64,000 nucleotides of DNA from Streptomyces thermodiastaticus. Lineage in GTDB: Bacteria; Actinomycetota; Actinomycetes; Streptomycetales; Streptomycetaceae. The stretch covers positions 1 to 64,000 of the forward strand of contig NZ_BNBV01000025.1 in NCBI RefSeq assembly GCF_014656135.1, read 5' to 3'. The notes under the pieces were generated by a model. It saw only the letters and a list, made by a program, of their open reading frames with translations. It made no database searches and was not told where the DNA came from. Position 1 is the stretch's first letter. Each line of letters opens with the position of its first letter. The translations under genes were made by a program, and so were the position numbers. This document shows, piece by piece, positions 56,543-64,000 of the stretch.

Positions 56543-57790
56543 TCAGCGGGAGGTGTCGAAGACCTCGTCCCGGGTGGCCGCGAGCGCGCTCTCCAGCGCC
56601 CCGCGCAGCACGGGCGACTCCAGCACCTCGCCGACCACCAGCTGCGGCCGGGAGGCCGCCAGCTCCTCCAGCTCGTCCTGCACCAGGCCGCGCAGCACCT
56701 CGCCGCCCGCGGTGAGACAGGCGCCGGCGAGCACCACCAGCTCGGGGTCGAGGACGGACACGAGGGAGGCCAGACCGGTGGCCAGCCGGGTGGCGTACGC
56801 CGCCAGGAAGGCACGGTGGGGTCCGCCGGCGTGATCGGCGGCGCGGGCCACGAGCGCGGCGGCCACCTCGGCGTACTGGCCCGTCGGCACGTCCTCGACG
56901 CCCAGCCGCCGGGCCAGCGCCGGCAGCGCCTGGGAACCGGCCAGCTCCTGGAAGCCGCCGCTGTTGGCCTGGGTGACCTGGCGCACCAGCGGGGCGCCGG
57001 GCACCGGCAGGAACCCGACCTCGCCCGCGCCGCCGGTCCAGCCGCGGTGCAGCCGGCCGCCGAACACCAGGGCGGCGCCCAGCCCCTCCTGGTTCCACAG
57101 CAGCACGAAGTCCCGGTGGCCGCGGGCCGCGCCGAGGCGCTGCTCGGCGACGGCGACCAGGTTGACGTCGTTCTCGTGCTCCACAGGCATCGGCAGGGCG
57201 GCGGCCAGCTCCTCAAGGAGCGTGGGGGAGTGCCAGCCGGGCAGGTGGGCGGCGTAGCGCAGCCGGCCGGTGCGCGGGTCGAAGGCGCCCGGGGTGCCGA
57301 CGACCAGGCGGCGGACGTCGTCGCGGGCCAGGCCGGCGGCCTTGAGCGCGCCGTCGAGCGCTTCGGTGACCAGGTGCACGACGGGCCGGGCCGGGCGGCG
57401 GCCCGGGGTTGGCAGCTCGTACGCGCCGACGGTGCGGCCGGTGAGGTCGGCGACCGCGGCCCGGATGCGCTGCGGGGTGACGTCGAGGCCCGACGCGTAG
57501 GCGGCGGCGGGATTCACCGCGTACAGCCGTGCGCTCGGGCCCGGGCGCCCCGTGCTGGTGCCGGTGGCGACGACGAGCCCGGCGGCCTCCAGCCGGGCCA
57601 GCAGCTGGGCGGCGGTGGGCTTGGACAGACCGGTCAGCGTGCCGAGCCGGGTCCGGGACAGCGGCCCGTGCTCCAGCAGCAGCTCCAGGGCGGCCCGGTC
57701 GTTCATGGCGCGCAGGACGCTCGGGGTGCCCGGGGTGACCGGAGTGGCCGAAGCGCCCGGGGAGTCCGGGGTGCCGGTCGGTCCTGCCAT
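56543..57790 (-). CDS. ROK-family transcriptional regulator
   Basis: 415 residues from ATG 57790. N-terminal winged helix-turn-helix (residues 28-95: LLLEHGPLSRTRLGTLTGLSKPTAAQLLARLEAAGLV), then a ROK sugar-kinase-like domain with VEHENDVNLVAVAEQ, LWNQEGLGAALVFGGRLHRGWTGGAGEVGFLP. The ROK zinc motif CxCGxxGCxE is absent, so the sugar/zinc site is altered. It likely controls the adjoining GH4-kinase genes; AAACTTTCCTGTCC at about 57825-57838, just upstream, is a possible operator. Confidence 0.88.
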   Translation of the reverse strand: MAGPTGTPDSPGASATPVTPGTPSVLRAMNDRAALELLLEHGPLSRTRLGTLTGLSKPTAAQLLARLEAAGLVVATGTSTGRPGPSARLYAVNPAAAYASGLDVTPQRIRAAVADLTGRTVGAYELPTPGRRPARPVVHLVTEALDGALKAAGLARDDVRRLVVGTPGAFDPRTGRLRYAAHLPGWHSPTLLEELAAALPMPVEHENDVNLVAVAEQRLGAARGHRDFVLLWNQEGLGAALVFGGRLHRGWTGGAGEVGFLPVPGAPLVRQVTQANSGGFQELAGSQALPALARRLGVEDVPTGQYAEVAAALVARAADHAGGPHRAFLAAYATRLATGLASLVSVLDPELVVLAGACLTAGGEVLRGLVQDELEELAASRPQLVVGEVLESPVLRGALESALAATRDEVFDTSR

Positions 57791-57932
57791 GCGCCTCGCC
57801 CCCTGAAAGCCCGCATTGTCAGCAAACTTTCCTGTCCGGACGCTAGGCCCGGCGCGACACGAGCGTCAAGGCCGCATGCCGCAGGCCCGGCGGCCGTCAC
57901 CCGCCCCGGGCCGGACCTGCGCGCTGCCCGCC

Positions 57933-59027
57933 CTACTTCCCGGGCTGCTGCTGCGGGATCGTGGCCGCCGGGCGGGTCTCGGCGGGGGACGGGTCCTCGT
58001 GCGCCGGCGGAGCCGCGACCGCCGCCGGTTCCGCGGCCGGGGCGTCCCCGGCGGGGGCCGTCGCACCGCCGACGATGCGGATGTCGGCCGCGTCCAGGGC
58101 CCGCTTGATCCGCCAGCGCAGCTCGCGCTCCACGGCTGCGGACTTGCCCGGCATGGTCTTCGCGGACACCCGCACCACCATCGAGTCGATCTCCACGCTG
58201 TCCAGGCCCAGCACCTCGACCGGGCCCCACAGCAGCTCGGCCCAGGGCTCCTCCTTGCCCATCGTCCCCGCGACCTCGGTCAGGACGGACTTGACCTCGT
58301 CCAGGTCCTCGCTCGCCTTGAGGGTCACGTCGACGTTCGCCGTCGACCACCCCTGGGAGAGGTTGCCGATCCGCTTGACCTCGCCGTTGCGGACGTACCA
58401 GATCTCCCCGTCCGCGCCGCGCAGCTTGGTCACCCGCAGACCGACCTCGATCACCTCACCGGTGGCCACACCCGCGTCGATGGTGTCGCCGACGCCGTAC
58501 TGGTCCTCCAGGATCATGAAAACACCGGAGAGGAAGTCCGTGACCAGATTGCGGGCGCCGAAACCGACCGCCACGCCCGCCACACCGGCGCTGGCCAGCA
58601 GCGGAGCCAGATTGATCTGGAACGCCGACAGCACCATCAGCGCCGCCGTGCCCATGATCAGGAAGCCGGTCACCGAACGCAGCACCGAACCGATCGCCGC
58701 CGAGCGCTGCCGCCGCCGCTCGGCGTTGACCAGCAGCCCGCCCAGCCCGCTGCCGCCCGGCTGCTGCGCGCTCCTGCGGTTCATGCGGTCTATCAGCTTG
58801 GTGATCGCCCGCCGGACCACCATGCGCAGCACCAGCGCGACGACCACGATGAGGACCACCCGCAGGCCGGTCGCCAGCCAGGTGGACCAGTTCTGCTCCA
58901 CCCAGTTCGCCGCGTTGTTCGCGCTCTGCTGGGCGTCCTGGAACGAGGGGACCGGCACGTCCGGCGACTGCGCGTCGGTCGGCGACGGGGACGGGCCGGC
59001 GGCCAGCAGGACGACGGGCACGGACAC
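57933..59027 (-). CDS. Small-conductance mechanosensitive channel (MscS)
   Basis: 364 residues from GTG 59027 with GGAGG upstream. Three membrane helices: STWLATGLRVVLIVVVALVLRMVV; VLRSVTGFLIMGTAALMVLSAFQI; and TM3 with the pore pattern LLASAGVAGVAVGFGARNLVTDFLSGVFMILEDQYGVGD. The beta domain (EVIEVGLRVTKLRGADGEIWYVRNGEV) and cytoplasmic alpha-beta part follow; the C-terminus is a Pro/Ala-rich tail. Releases solutes on hypo-osmotic shock. Confidence 0.9.
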   Translation of the reverse strand: MSVPVVLLAAGPSPSPTDAQSPDVPVPSFQDAQQSANNAANWVEQNWSTWLATGLRVVLIVVVALVLRMVVRRAITKLIDRMNRRSAQQPGGSGLGGLLVNAERRRQRSAAIGSVLRSVTGFLIMGTAALMVLSAFQINLAPLLASAGVAGVAVGFGARNLVTDFLSGVFMILEDQYGVGDTIDAGVATGEVIEVGLRVTKLRGADGEIWYVRNGEVKRIGNLSQGWSTANVDVTLKASEDLDEVKSVLTEVAGTMGKEEPWAELLWGPVEVLGLDSVEIDSMVVRVSAKTMPGKSAAVERELRWRIKRALDAADIRIVGGATAPAGDAPAAEPAAVAAPPAHEDPSPAETRPAATIPQQQPGK

Positions 59028-59364
59028 GACAGGTACCTCCAGGTGCGTCCACCCTCCGGCGCGAGCGGGTCAGTATCGGTCGGATCACGAAGAGGTCACC
59101 GGACGGGCAGAGCCACCACACTAACGGGGCACGTGGCGCGGAACGCCGTGAACGTCCGCGGATGTCCGGCACGGACCGGGTGCCGGCCCGTATCTGAGCA
59201 GCCTGTGTGAGCGGAGCGCACTGCGGGGGGAGAAAGAGCATGTGGTGGAAAACACTCCCAGCCCGTTACCGGGACATGGTGGCGCGGTCACCAGCCATGA
59301 GGGGACACTGACTCCAGGTCGTCCCGGCGCGAGCCACGCGCCGCCGGCGTACAAGGAGGCATCC
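59028..59364. other. Divergent region, mscS / HNH nuclease
   Basis: 337 bases, no gene. The frame of the HNH gene stays open to 59242, but the added residues are low-complexity and the good AGGAGG site is before 59365. Confidence 0.5.
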
Positions 59365-59901
59365 GTGCCGCATGTCCTGGTCCTCAACGCGTCGTACGAG
59401 CCTCTCGGCGTCGTACCGCTCCGCCGCGCGCTCGTCCTCGTGCTCGAGAACAAGGCAGTCTGCCTCGAGGAGTCCGGCGCCCATCTGCACAGCGCAACCC
59501 TCACCGTCCCCGCACCCAGCGTGGTCCGGCTCAAGCGCTTCGTCCGCGTCCCCTACCGGGGACCCGTTCCCCTGACCCGGCGGGCCCTGTTCGCCCGCGA
59601 CGGAGGCCGCTGCATGTACTGCGGCGGCGTCGCCACCAGCGTCGATCACGTCATCCCGCGCTCACGCGGTGGCAAGCACGCCTGGGACAACGTGGTCGCC
59701 TCATGCCGGCGCTGCAACCACGTCAAGGCCGACCGCCACCTCGTGGAGCTGGGCTGGCGCCTGCGCCACAAGCCGGCCCCGCCCACCGGCCTGGCCTGGC
59801 GCATCATCGGCACCGGGCACCGGGACCCACGCTGGCTGCCCTACCTGCAGCCGTACGGCGCGGACGACGTCCTGGCCCGGATCGACGGCCTGCCGGCCTG
59901 A
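59365..59901 (+). CDS. HNH endonuclease
   Basis: 178 residues from GTG 59365 (AGGAGG 7 bases upstream). VPHVLVLNASYEPLGVVPLRRALVLVLENKAVCLE begins the protein; the HNH core is GGRCMYCGG...DHVIPRSRGGKHAWDNVVASCRRCNHVKADR, with two CxxC zinc pairs. This type is highly conserved and single-copy in Streptomyces, not tied to a phage or restriction system here. DNA cleavage is expected from the motif; the biological role is unknown. Confidence 0.93.
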   Translation: MPHVLVLNASYEPLGVVPLRRALVLVLENKAVCLEESGAHLHSATLTVPAPSVVRLKRFVRVPYRGPVPLTRRALFARDGGRCMYCGGVATSVDHVIPRSRGGKHAWDNVVASCRRCNHVKADRHLVELGWRLRHKPAPPTGLAWRIIGTGHRDPRWLPYLQPYGADDVLARIDGLPA

Positions 59902-59919
59902 GTCCGGGCCTTTCTGCGT

Positions 59920-59939
59920 CCCGGGGGGCGTACCCCGGG
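59920..59939 (+). terminator. Terminator after HNH gene
   Basis: CCCGGGG (59920-59926), 6-base loop, CCCCGGG (59933-59939). Confidence 0.55.
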
Positions 59940-60357
59940 TGCCCGCGCCCCCGGGGATCGCACCCGCCCGCCCTCACGCGGCGGCAGGGCGGGCGGCGGC
60001 CAGATGCTCGCCGGACGGTACGCCGACCGGGAGCACATGGCGCGTGCCCGCGTGGCCGAGCTGCGGCGGGAGGCGGCCCGGGACCCCGCGCACCCGCGCC
60101 TGGCCGAGCCGGTGGGCGGGCTGTCGGCGCAAGACGCCGCCTCCCGGGCTGGTGGGCCGGTCACCGGGTGGTCACGCGGCCCGCGGGCACCAAGGCCCTG
60201 TGCCACCCGGTGGCCGGGCGCCGACGCCCCCGCCGTCCCGCATCCGTGCCGTCCAACGAGGTGACGTGAGGCACGTCGGCCGCTCAGGGACGTCTGCCGT
60301 CGCGTCGACGGGGTAGGGCTGCGGTATCCCGTAGCCGTACTCGACAAGGAGGCCCCC
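59940..60357. other. Gap before repeat protein and malQ
   Basis: About 418 bases. An open frame from ATG 60004 (starting MLAGRYADREHMARARVAEL) has a believable first 35 codons but no ribosome binding site and degenerates; it may be a gene remnant. No other feature seen. The promoter for the following operon is presumably within 60270-60350. Confidence 0.4.
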
Positions 60358-60639
60358 GTGGCCGCATCGGCTCAGCTTCTGCTCTCGGCCCTGTCCGCAC
60401 CCGAGGCGTTCGCCGGCCCCGAGTCCCCCCTGTGCGGGTCGGAGAGCGCCTGCGCGGAGGCGCCGCTGACCAGCGAACCCCCGCTGCCCGACGCCGCACC
60501 GCTCACCAGCGAGCCGCCGCTCGCCGAGACCGCGCCTCTGACCAGCGAGGCCGCCACACGGGCCGACGGGTGCGGTCCGCTGCCGGCCCAGTGCGACGCC
60601 GAGCGGTCCGCCACGGCCACCGGGCGCGCGGAGCCGTAG
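60358..60639 (+). CDS. Small repeat protein coupled to malQ
   Basis: 93 residues from GTG 60358 with AAGGAGG seven bases upstream; its TAG is directly followed by the malQ ATG. The first about 20 residues are mildly hydrophobic (ASAQLLLSALSAPEAFAG). The middle has three 12-residue repeats, APLTSEPPLPDA, APLTSEPPLAET, APLTSEAATRAD, rich in Pro, Thr and Ser. There are two cysteine pairs (PLCGSESAC, DGCGPLPAQC). No family recognised. The perfect ribosome binding site and zero spacing to malQ argue that it is translated; it could be a regulatory leader protein. Confidence 0.65.
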   Translation: MAASAQLLLSALSAPEAFAGPESPLCGSESACAEAPLTSEPPLPDAAPLTSEPPLAETAPLTSEAATRADGCGPLPAQCDAERSATATGRAEP

Positions 60640-62784
60640 ATGGCGCCGCAGCCGGTCGAACCGCCCGGCGCGACCCCCGGACGCACGCTGGCCCGGCTCG
60701 CCGCCCTGCACGGCGTCGCCACGTCCTACAGTCCCGCCCCGGGCCGCACGGCCACCGTCTCCGCCGACGCGGTCGTCGCCGCCCTGGCCGCCCTCGGCGT
60801 CGACGCGAGCAGCGAGGAGGCCGCCCGTGCCGCGCTCGCCGCCGGGGAACGGCAACGCGCCGAACGGCTGCTGCCGCCCACCGTCGTCCGCTTCCTGGGC
60901 GAGGACCCGCCCGCCGCCCTGACCGCGCTGCCGCCCGGCACCCGGCTCCGCGTCGACACCGAGCAGGGCGAGGAACGCACCATCGCGGACGATCTGCCGC
61001 CGGGCGTGCACCGGCTGACCGCCACCGCCCCCGGCGGACGCGCCGGCCGCGCCCACCTGATCGTCGCCCCGCCCCGGCTGCCGGTGCCCACGGGCCGCAG
61101 CCACGGCCTGCTGGTCCAGCTGTACTCCCTGCTCTCCCGGCGCTCCTGGGGCATGGGCGACCTCGGTGACCTCGCCGAGCTGGCCGGCTGGGCCGGACGC
61201 ACGCTCGGAGCCGGGTTCGTGCAGGTCAACCCGCTGCACGCGGCCGTGCCCGGCTCTCCCACGGACCCCTCGCCCTACCGGCCCTCCTCGCGCCGCTTCC
61301 CCGACCCCGTGCACCTGCGGGTGGAGAACGTCCCCGGGTACGCCTCGGTGGCCGGCCACGAGCGGATGCGGTCGCTGCTCGCCGAGGCCGCCGCCCTGCG
61401 CGCGGCGGTGCTGGAGCGGGGCGCGCTCATCGACCGGGACGCGGTGTGGCGGCTGAAGCGGCAGGCGCTGGAGATGGTCCACCAGGTGCGGCTCGAACCG
61501 GGACGGCGTGCCGCGTACGAGGCGTTCCTCGCCGAGCAGGGCCAGGAGCTGGAGGACCACGCCACCTGGTGCGCGCTTGCGGAGGTGCACGGCTCCGACT
61601 GGCGCACCTGGCCGGCCGGGCTGCGCGACCCCCGCTCGGCCGAGACCGCCCGCGCCCGCCACGAGCTGAGGGACCGGGTCGGCTTCCACCGCCGGCTGGC
61701 CTGGCTCACCGACCTCCAGCTGGCCGAGGCCCGGCGCGCGGCGGGCGAGGCCGGCATGGACATCGGGATCGTGCACGACCTCGCGGTCGGCGTGCACCCG
61801 CAGGGCGCCGACGCCTGGGCGCAGCAGGAGTACTACGCGGCCGGGATGTCGGTGGGCGCCCCGCCGGACGCGTTCAACGCCCGCGGCCAGGACTGGGACC
61901 TGCCGCCCTGGCGCCCCGACCGTCTGGCCGCCTCCGGCTACGCCCCCTTCCGCCGGCTGCTGCGCGCCCTGCTCCGTTCCGCCGGCGCACTGCGCATCGA
62001 CCACGTCATGGGACTCTTCCGGCTGTGGTGGATCCCGCGGGGCCGCCCGCCCACCGAGGGCACCTACGTCCGCTACGACGCCGACGCCATGCTCGCGCTG
62101 CTGGTGCTGGAGGCCTCCCGCGCCGGGGCCGTGGTGATCGGCGAGGACCTGGGCACGGTCGAGCCGGGGGTGCGCGAGGCGCTGCGCGAGCGCGGGGTGC
62201 TCGGCACCTCGGTGCTGTGGTTCGAGCGGGACTGGGACGGCGACGGCCGTCCCCTGCCCCCGGAACGCTGGCGCGCCGGCTGCCTGGCCACCGCCACCAA
62301 CCACGACCTGCCGCCCACCGCGGCCCGCCTCACCGGCGAGCACGTCACCCTGCGCCACCGCCTCGGGCTGCTCACCCGGCCGCTGGAGCAGGAACGCGCC
62401 GAGGCCGCCGCGGACACCGCCGAGTGGCTGGCCCTGCTCGCAGCGCTGGGCCTGCTGCATGGGCCCGGCACGGAGCAGTGCGCCGTGCCGGAGGAGGAGG
62501 CGATCCAGGCGGTGCACCGCTTCCTGGCGCGTACCCCCGCCCGCATGGTGGGCCTCTGGCTGCCGGACGCCGTCGGGGACCGCCGACCGCAGAACCTGCC
62601 CGGCACCTGGGACCAGTACCCGAACTGGCGGCTTCCCATGGCCGATGCCCAAGGCCGTCCCGTGACCCTGGAGGACCTCGCCGCCTCGCCCCGCGTGCGC
62701 GCGCTGGCCGACGTGCTGCGCTCCGGGGTGCGGGACGGCGGCGGGGCCGAGCAGGGCGGGCTCAAACGGGCGGAGACGGCCTGA
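60640..62784 (+). CDS. malQ: 4-alpha-glucanotransferase
   Basis: 714 residues from ATG 60640. GH77 enzyme that transfers alpha-1,4-glucan segments (disproportionation) in glycogen and maltodextrin metabolism. It has an N-terminal about 150-residue actinobacterial extension, then the barrel: LYSLLSRRSWGMGDLGDLAEL, FVQVNPLHA, PYRPSSRRFPDPVHLRV, the catalytic Asp in RIDHVMGLFRLWWIP, the acid/base Glu in VIGEDLGTVEPGVREAL, and ATNHDLPPTAARLTG. C-terminus VGLWLPDAVGDRRPQNLPGTWDQYPNWRLP. Start lies immediately after the small repeat protein's stop. Confidence 0.94.
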   Translation: MAPQPVEPPGATPGRTLARLAALHGVATSYSPAPGRTATVSADAVVAALAALGVDASSEEAARAALAAGERQRAERLLPPTVVRFLGEDPPAALTALPPGTRLRVDTEQGEERTIADDLPPGVHRLTATAPGGRAGRAHLIVAPPRLPVPTGRSHGLLVQLYSLLSRRSWGMGDLGDLAELAGWAGRTLGAGFVQVNPLHAAVPGSPTDPSPYRPSSRRFPDPVHLRVENVPGYASVAGHERMRSLLAEAAALRAAVLERGALIDRDAVWRLKRQALEMVHQVRLEPGRRAAYEAFLAEQGQELEDHATWCALAEVHGSDWRTWPAGLRDPRSAETARARHELRDRVGFHRRLAWLTDLQLAEARRAAGEAGMDIGIVHDLAVGVHPQGADAWAQQEYYAAGMSVGAPPDAFNARGQDWDLPPWRPDRLAASGYAPFRRLLRALLRSAGALRIDHVMGLFRLWWIPRGRPPTEGTYVRYDADAMLALLVLEASRAGAVVIGEDLGTVEPGVREALRERGVLGTSVLWFERDWDGDGRPLPPERWRAGCLATATNHDLPPTAARLTGEHVTLRHRLGLLTRPLEQERAEAAADTAEWLALLAALGLLHGPGTEQCAVPEEEAIQAVHRFLARTPARMVGLWLPDAVGDRRPQNLPGTWDQYPNWRLPMADAQGRPVTLEDLAASPRVRALADVLRSGVRDGGGAEQGGLKRAETA

Positions 62785-62796
62785 GCACGCGGCGGA

Positions 62797-62839
62797 CGCG
62801 CGCCGGAGCCTGCTCGCCCACGGCACGCTCCGGCGCGCG
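62797..62839 (+). terminator. Terminator after malQ
   Basis: 13-base stem (CGCGCGCCGGAGC, 62797-62809, with 62827-62839) and a 17-base loop, 13 bases after the stop. Confidence 0.75.
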
Positions 62840-62901
62840 CCCCTCGGCGCATACAGCACCCCGGACGCGCAAGGCGTTCAGGCGTTCGCTACGTTTGCAC
62901 C

Positions 62902-63177
62902 GTGGACAAGAAGAACGCCCTGCGCGCCGGCGCTCTGGCCGCCGGTACGACGCTGATGATGCTGCTCATGTCGTCTCCCGCGCTCGCGCTGAACCGCGAC
63001 GACGGTGACGACCCCGGCCCGGGCCTGAGCGTCATCGAGACGCTGGGCTACTTCGTCGGCCTGCCGATCCTGCTGTTCGTGGTGATCGCGGGCCTGGTCA
63101 TGCTGCTGACCAAGCCGGACATCAAGAAGCAGGACACCAGCCGGAACGTGAAGACCAAGGCCGAGGCCAAGGCCTGA
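62902..63177 (+). CDS. Small secreted/membrane protein
   Basis: 91 residues from GTG 62902; no clear Shine-Dalgarno site. Signal-peptide-like N-terminus (GALAAGTTLMMLLMSSPALA), a short acidic DDGDDPGPG segment, a membrane helix (LGYFVGLPILLFVVIAGLVMLL) and a basic cytoplasmic tail (TKPDIKKQDTSRNVKTKAEAKA). Probably a type I bitopic membrane protein; small proteins like this are widespread in Streptomyces, function unknown. Confidence 0.8.
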   Translation: MDKKNALRAGALAAGTTLMMLLMSSPALALNRDDGDDPGPGLSVIETLGYFVGLPILLFVVIAGLVMLLTKPDIKKQDTSRNVKTKAEAKA

Positions 63178-63215
63178 CCGGCGTCGGCACACACAGGGCG
63201 CGCCACCGACACGTC

Positions 63216-63293
63216 CGCCGAGGGTGCCGGCCCCGCCGCCGTACGGATGCACACGCGTGTGCCGTACGGGAGACGGGGCCGGCGCCCTCGGCG
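63216..63293. terminator. Large bidirectional terminator hairpin
   Basis: A 20-base stem (63216-63235 with 63274-63293; one T-G wobble) encloses a second stem CGTACGG/CCGTACG (63240-63246 with 63262-63268) and an inner palindrome GCACACGCGTGTGC (63249-63262). It lies between convergent genes. Confidence 0.8.
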
Positions 63294-63458
63294 TGTTGCA
63301 TGCGCGGGTGCCCCGGCTCGCCGGGTGCCGCGTCCCGTGCGGTGGGGCGGGCACGGCCCGGCCGGTGACCGGGCCGCGGCGCTCTCCCCCCGTGCCCGCG
63401 GCGGTGCCGCCGCCGGGCGGCTGCGCCGACGCGAGGGCCGGCACGGCCGCACCGCGGG

Positions 63459-64000
63459 TCAGCGGCCGGCTGCCGCCGCGTCCGCCGCCTGGGCCTTCAG
63501 CGCACGCTCGACACCGGCCCGCGACTCCGAGACCAGCCGGCGCAGCGCCGCGTTCGGCTCCGCGGACTGAAGCCACGCGTCGGTTGTGCGCAGCGTCTCC
63601 TCGGAGACCTGCACCGCCGGGTACAGCCCGACCGCGATCTGCTGGGCCATCTCGTGGGAGCGGGATTCCCAGATGCCCTTGACCACCTCGAAGTACCGGT
63701 CGGTGTACGGCGCCAGCAGCTCCCGCTGGTCGGTCTGGACGAAGCCCGCGATGACCGCCTCCTGGACGGCGTTGGGCAGCTTGTCGGAGTCGATGACCGA
63801 CGCCCAGGCCTCGGCCTTCGCCTCCTCGGTGGGACGGGCGGCGCGGGCGGTGGCCGCGTGCCGCTCGCCGGCCGCGGTCCTGTCCCGCTCGTACTCGGCC
63901 GCGATCTCCGCCTCGTCGAACCGGCCGGTGGCCGCGAGCCGCTGCACGAACGCCCAGCGCAGCTCGGTGTCGACGACCAGGCCCTCGATCCTCTCCGTGC
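63459..64000 (-). CDS. pepN: Aminopeptidase N, C-terminal part (runs off window)
   Basis: The C-terminal about 180 residues of an M1 aminopeptidase; the 5' part lies beyond 64000. The frame is open to the edge (TERIEGLVVDTELRWAFVQRLAATGRFDEAEIAAEYERD). The ERAP1-like helical domain is recognised by RDRTAAGERHAATARAARPTEEAKAEAWASVI, LPNAVQEAVIAGFVQTDQRELLAPYTDRYFEVVKGIWESRSHEMAQQIAVGLYP and TDAWLQSAEPNAALRRLVSESRAGVERALKAQ. The zinc-binding HExxH domain is outside. Cytoplasmic peptide degradation. Confidence 0.88.
   Translation of the reverse strand, partial: TERIEGLVVDTELRWAFVQRLAATGRFDEAEIAAEYERDRTAAGERHAATARAARPTEEAKAEAWASVIDSDKLPNAVQEAVIAGFVQTDQRELLAPYTDRYFEVVKGIWESRSHEMAQQIAVGLYPAVQVSEETLRTTDAWLQSAEPNAALRRLVSESRAGVERALKAQAADAAAAGR

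Noticed and set aside
54159..57098. A 979-residue single protein spanning kinase, glucosidase and regulator region
   Set aside because: Only its last about 325 residues match a protein family (sugar kinase); the rest is an out-of-frame reading of GH4 and ROK genes.
60004..60264. 86-codon ORF after the HNH gene
   Set aside because: First third looks faintly coding, but there is no ribosome binding site and the rest is Arg/Pro-rich; not enough to call a gene.

Overview
This window is chromosomal DNA of a Streptomyces-type actinomycete. It is very GC-rich, with G/C-biased third codon positions and frequent GTG/TTG starts. It carries genes that are hallmarks of the genus: four chaplins, a divergent rodlin, the MelC1/MelC2 tyrosinase pair, a second SSB, a Cys-Gln thioester surface protein with an LAETG sorting signal, and DUF397/DUF5753-type genes. 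From memory, the order (recD2-citA, copper genes, mmsA, chaplin/rodlin, mel, GTPases, ssbB, ettA, glbO, malQ, pepN) matches the core of the S. coelicolor chromosome around citA, chp/rdl and ssbB.

1-5.9 kb is an accessory conflict island. It holds the 3' part of a large His/Gly-rich polymorphic toxin with a RelA/SpoT-like nucleotidyltransferase domain and a second C-terminal module, followed by a translationally coupled candidate immunity gene. After these come broken leftovers: a DUF5753 regulator with a frameshift, a DUF397 gene, an unknown gene, and two partial SUKH-3 immunity genes separated by an out-of-frame toxin tip. 6-17 kb is housekeeping: RecD2 helicase, citrate synthase, a CsoR-type copper locus (copZ-copA), a zinc alcohol dehydrogenase and MmsA. 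17.1-20.7 kb encodes an unusual secreted-hydrolase/TM/ABC-ATPase fusion and its permease.

21-26 kb is a surface and pigment cluster: divergent rodlin, three forward chaplins (one with a sortase signal but only one chaplin domain), a small secreted protein, melC1-melC2 and a convergent fourth chaplin. A decayed enoyl-CoA hydratase and tRNA-Arg(TCT) follow. 27-31 kb holds two dynamin-like GTPases, then ssbB with two DnaA-box-like sites upstream, the thioester adhesin, the ettA operon, and an ABC3 exporter (two giant permeases plus an ATPase with an AbrB-like tail). 44.5-46 kb has truncated hemoglobin and a methyltransferase.

46-53 kb is the most striking stretch. It is a PknG/GlnX/GlnH-like signalling cluster in which FHA, PP2C and a coiled-coil protein are intact. 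The VWA protein, the PknG-like kinase, the GlnH-like binding protein and the GlnX-like membrane protein are each wrecked by internal deletions and frameshifts. 53.4-64 kb contains a GNAT protein, a sugar set (N-acetylhexosamine kinase, GH4 glucosidase, ROK regulator), an MscS channel, an HNH nuclease, a small 12-residue-repeat protein coupled to malQ, a small membrane protein, and the C-terminal end of pepN.
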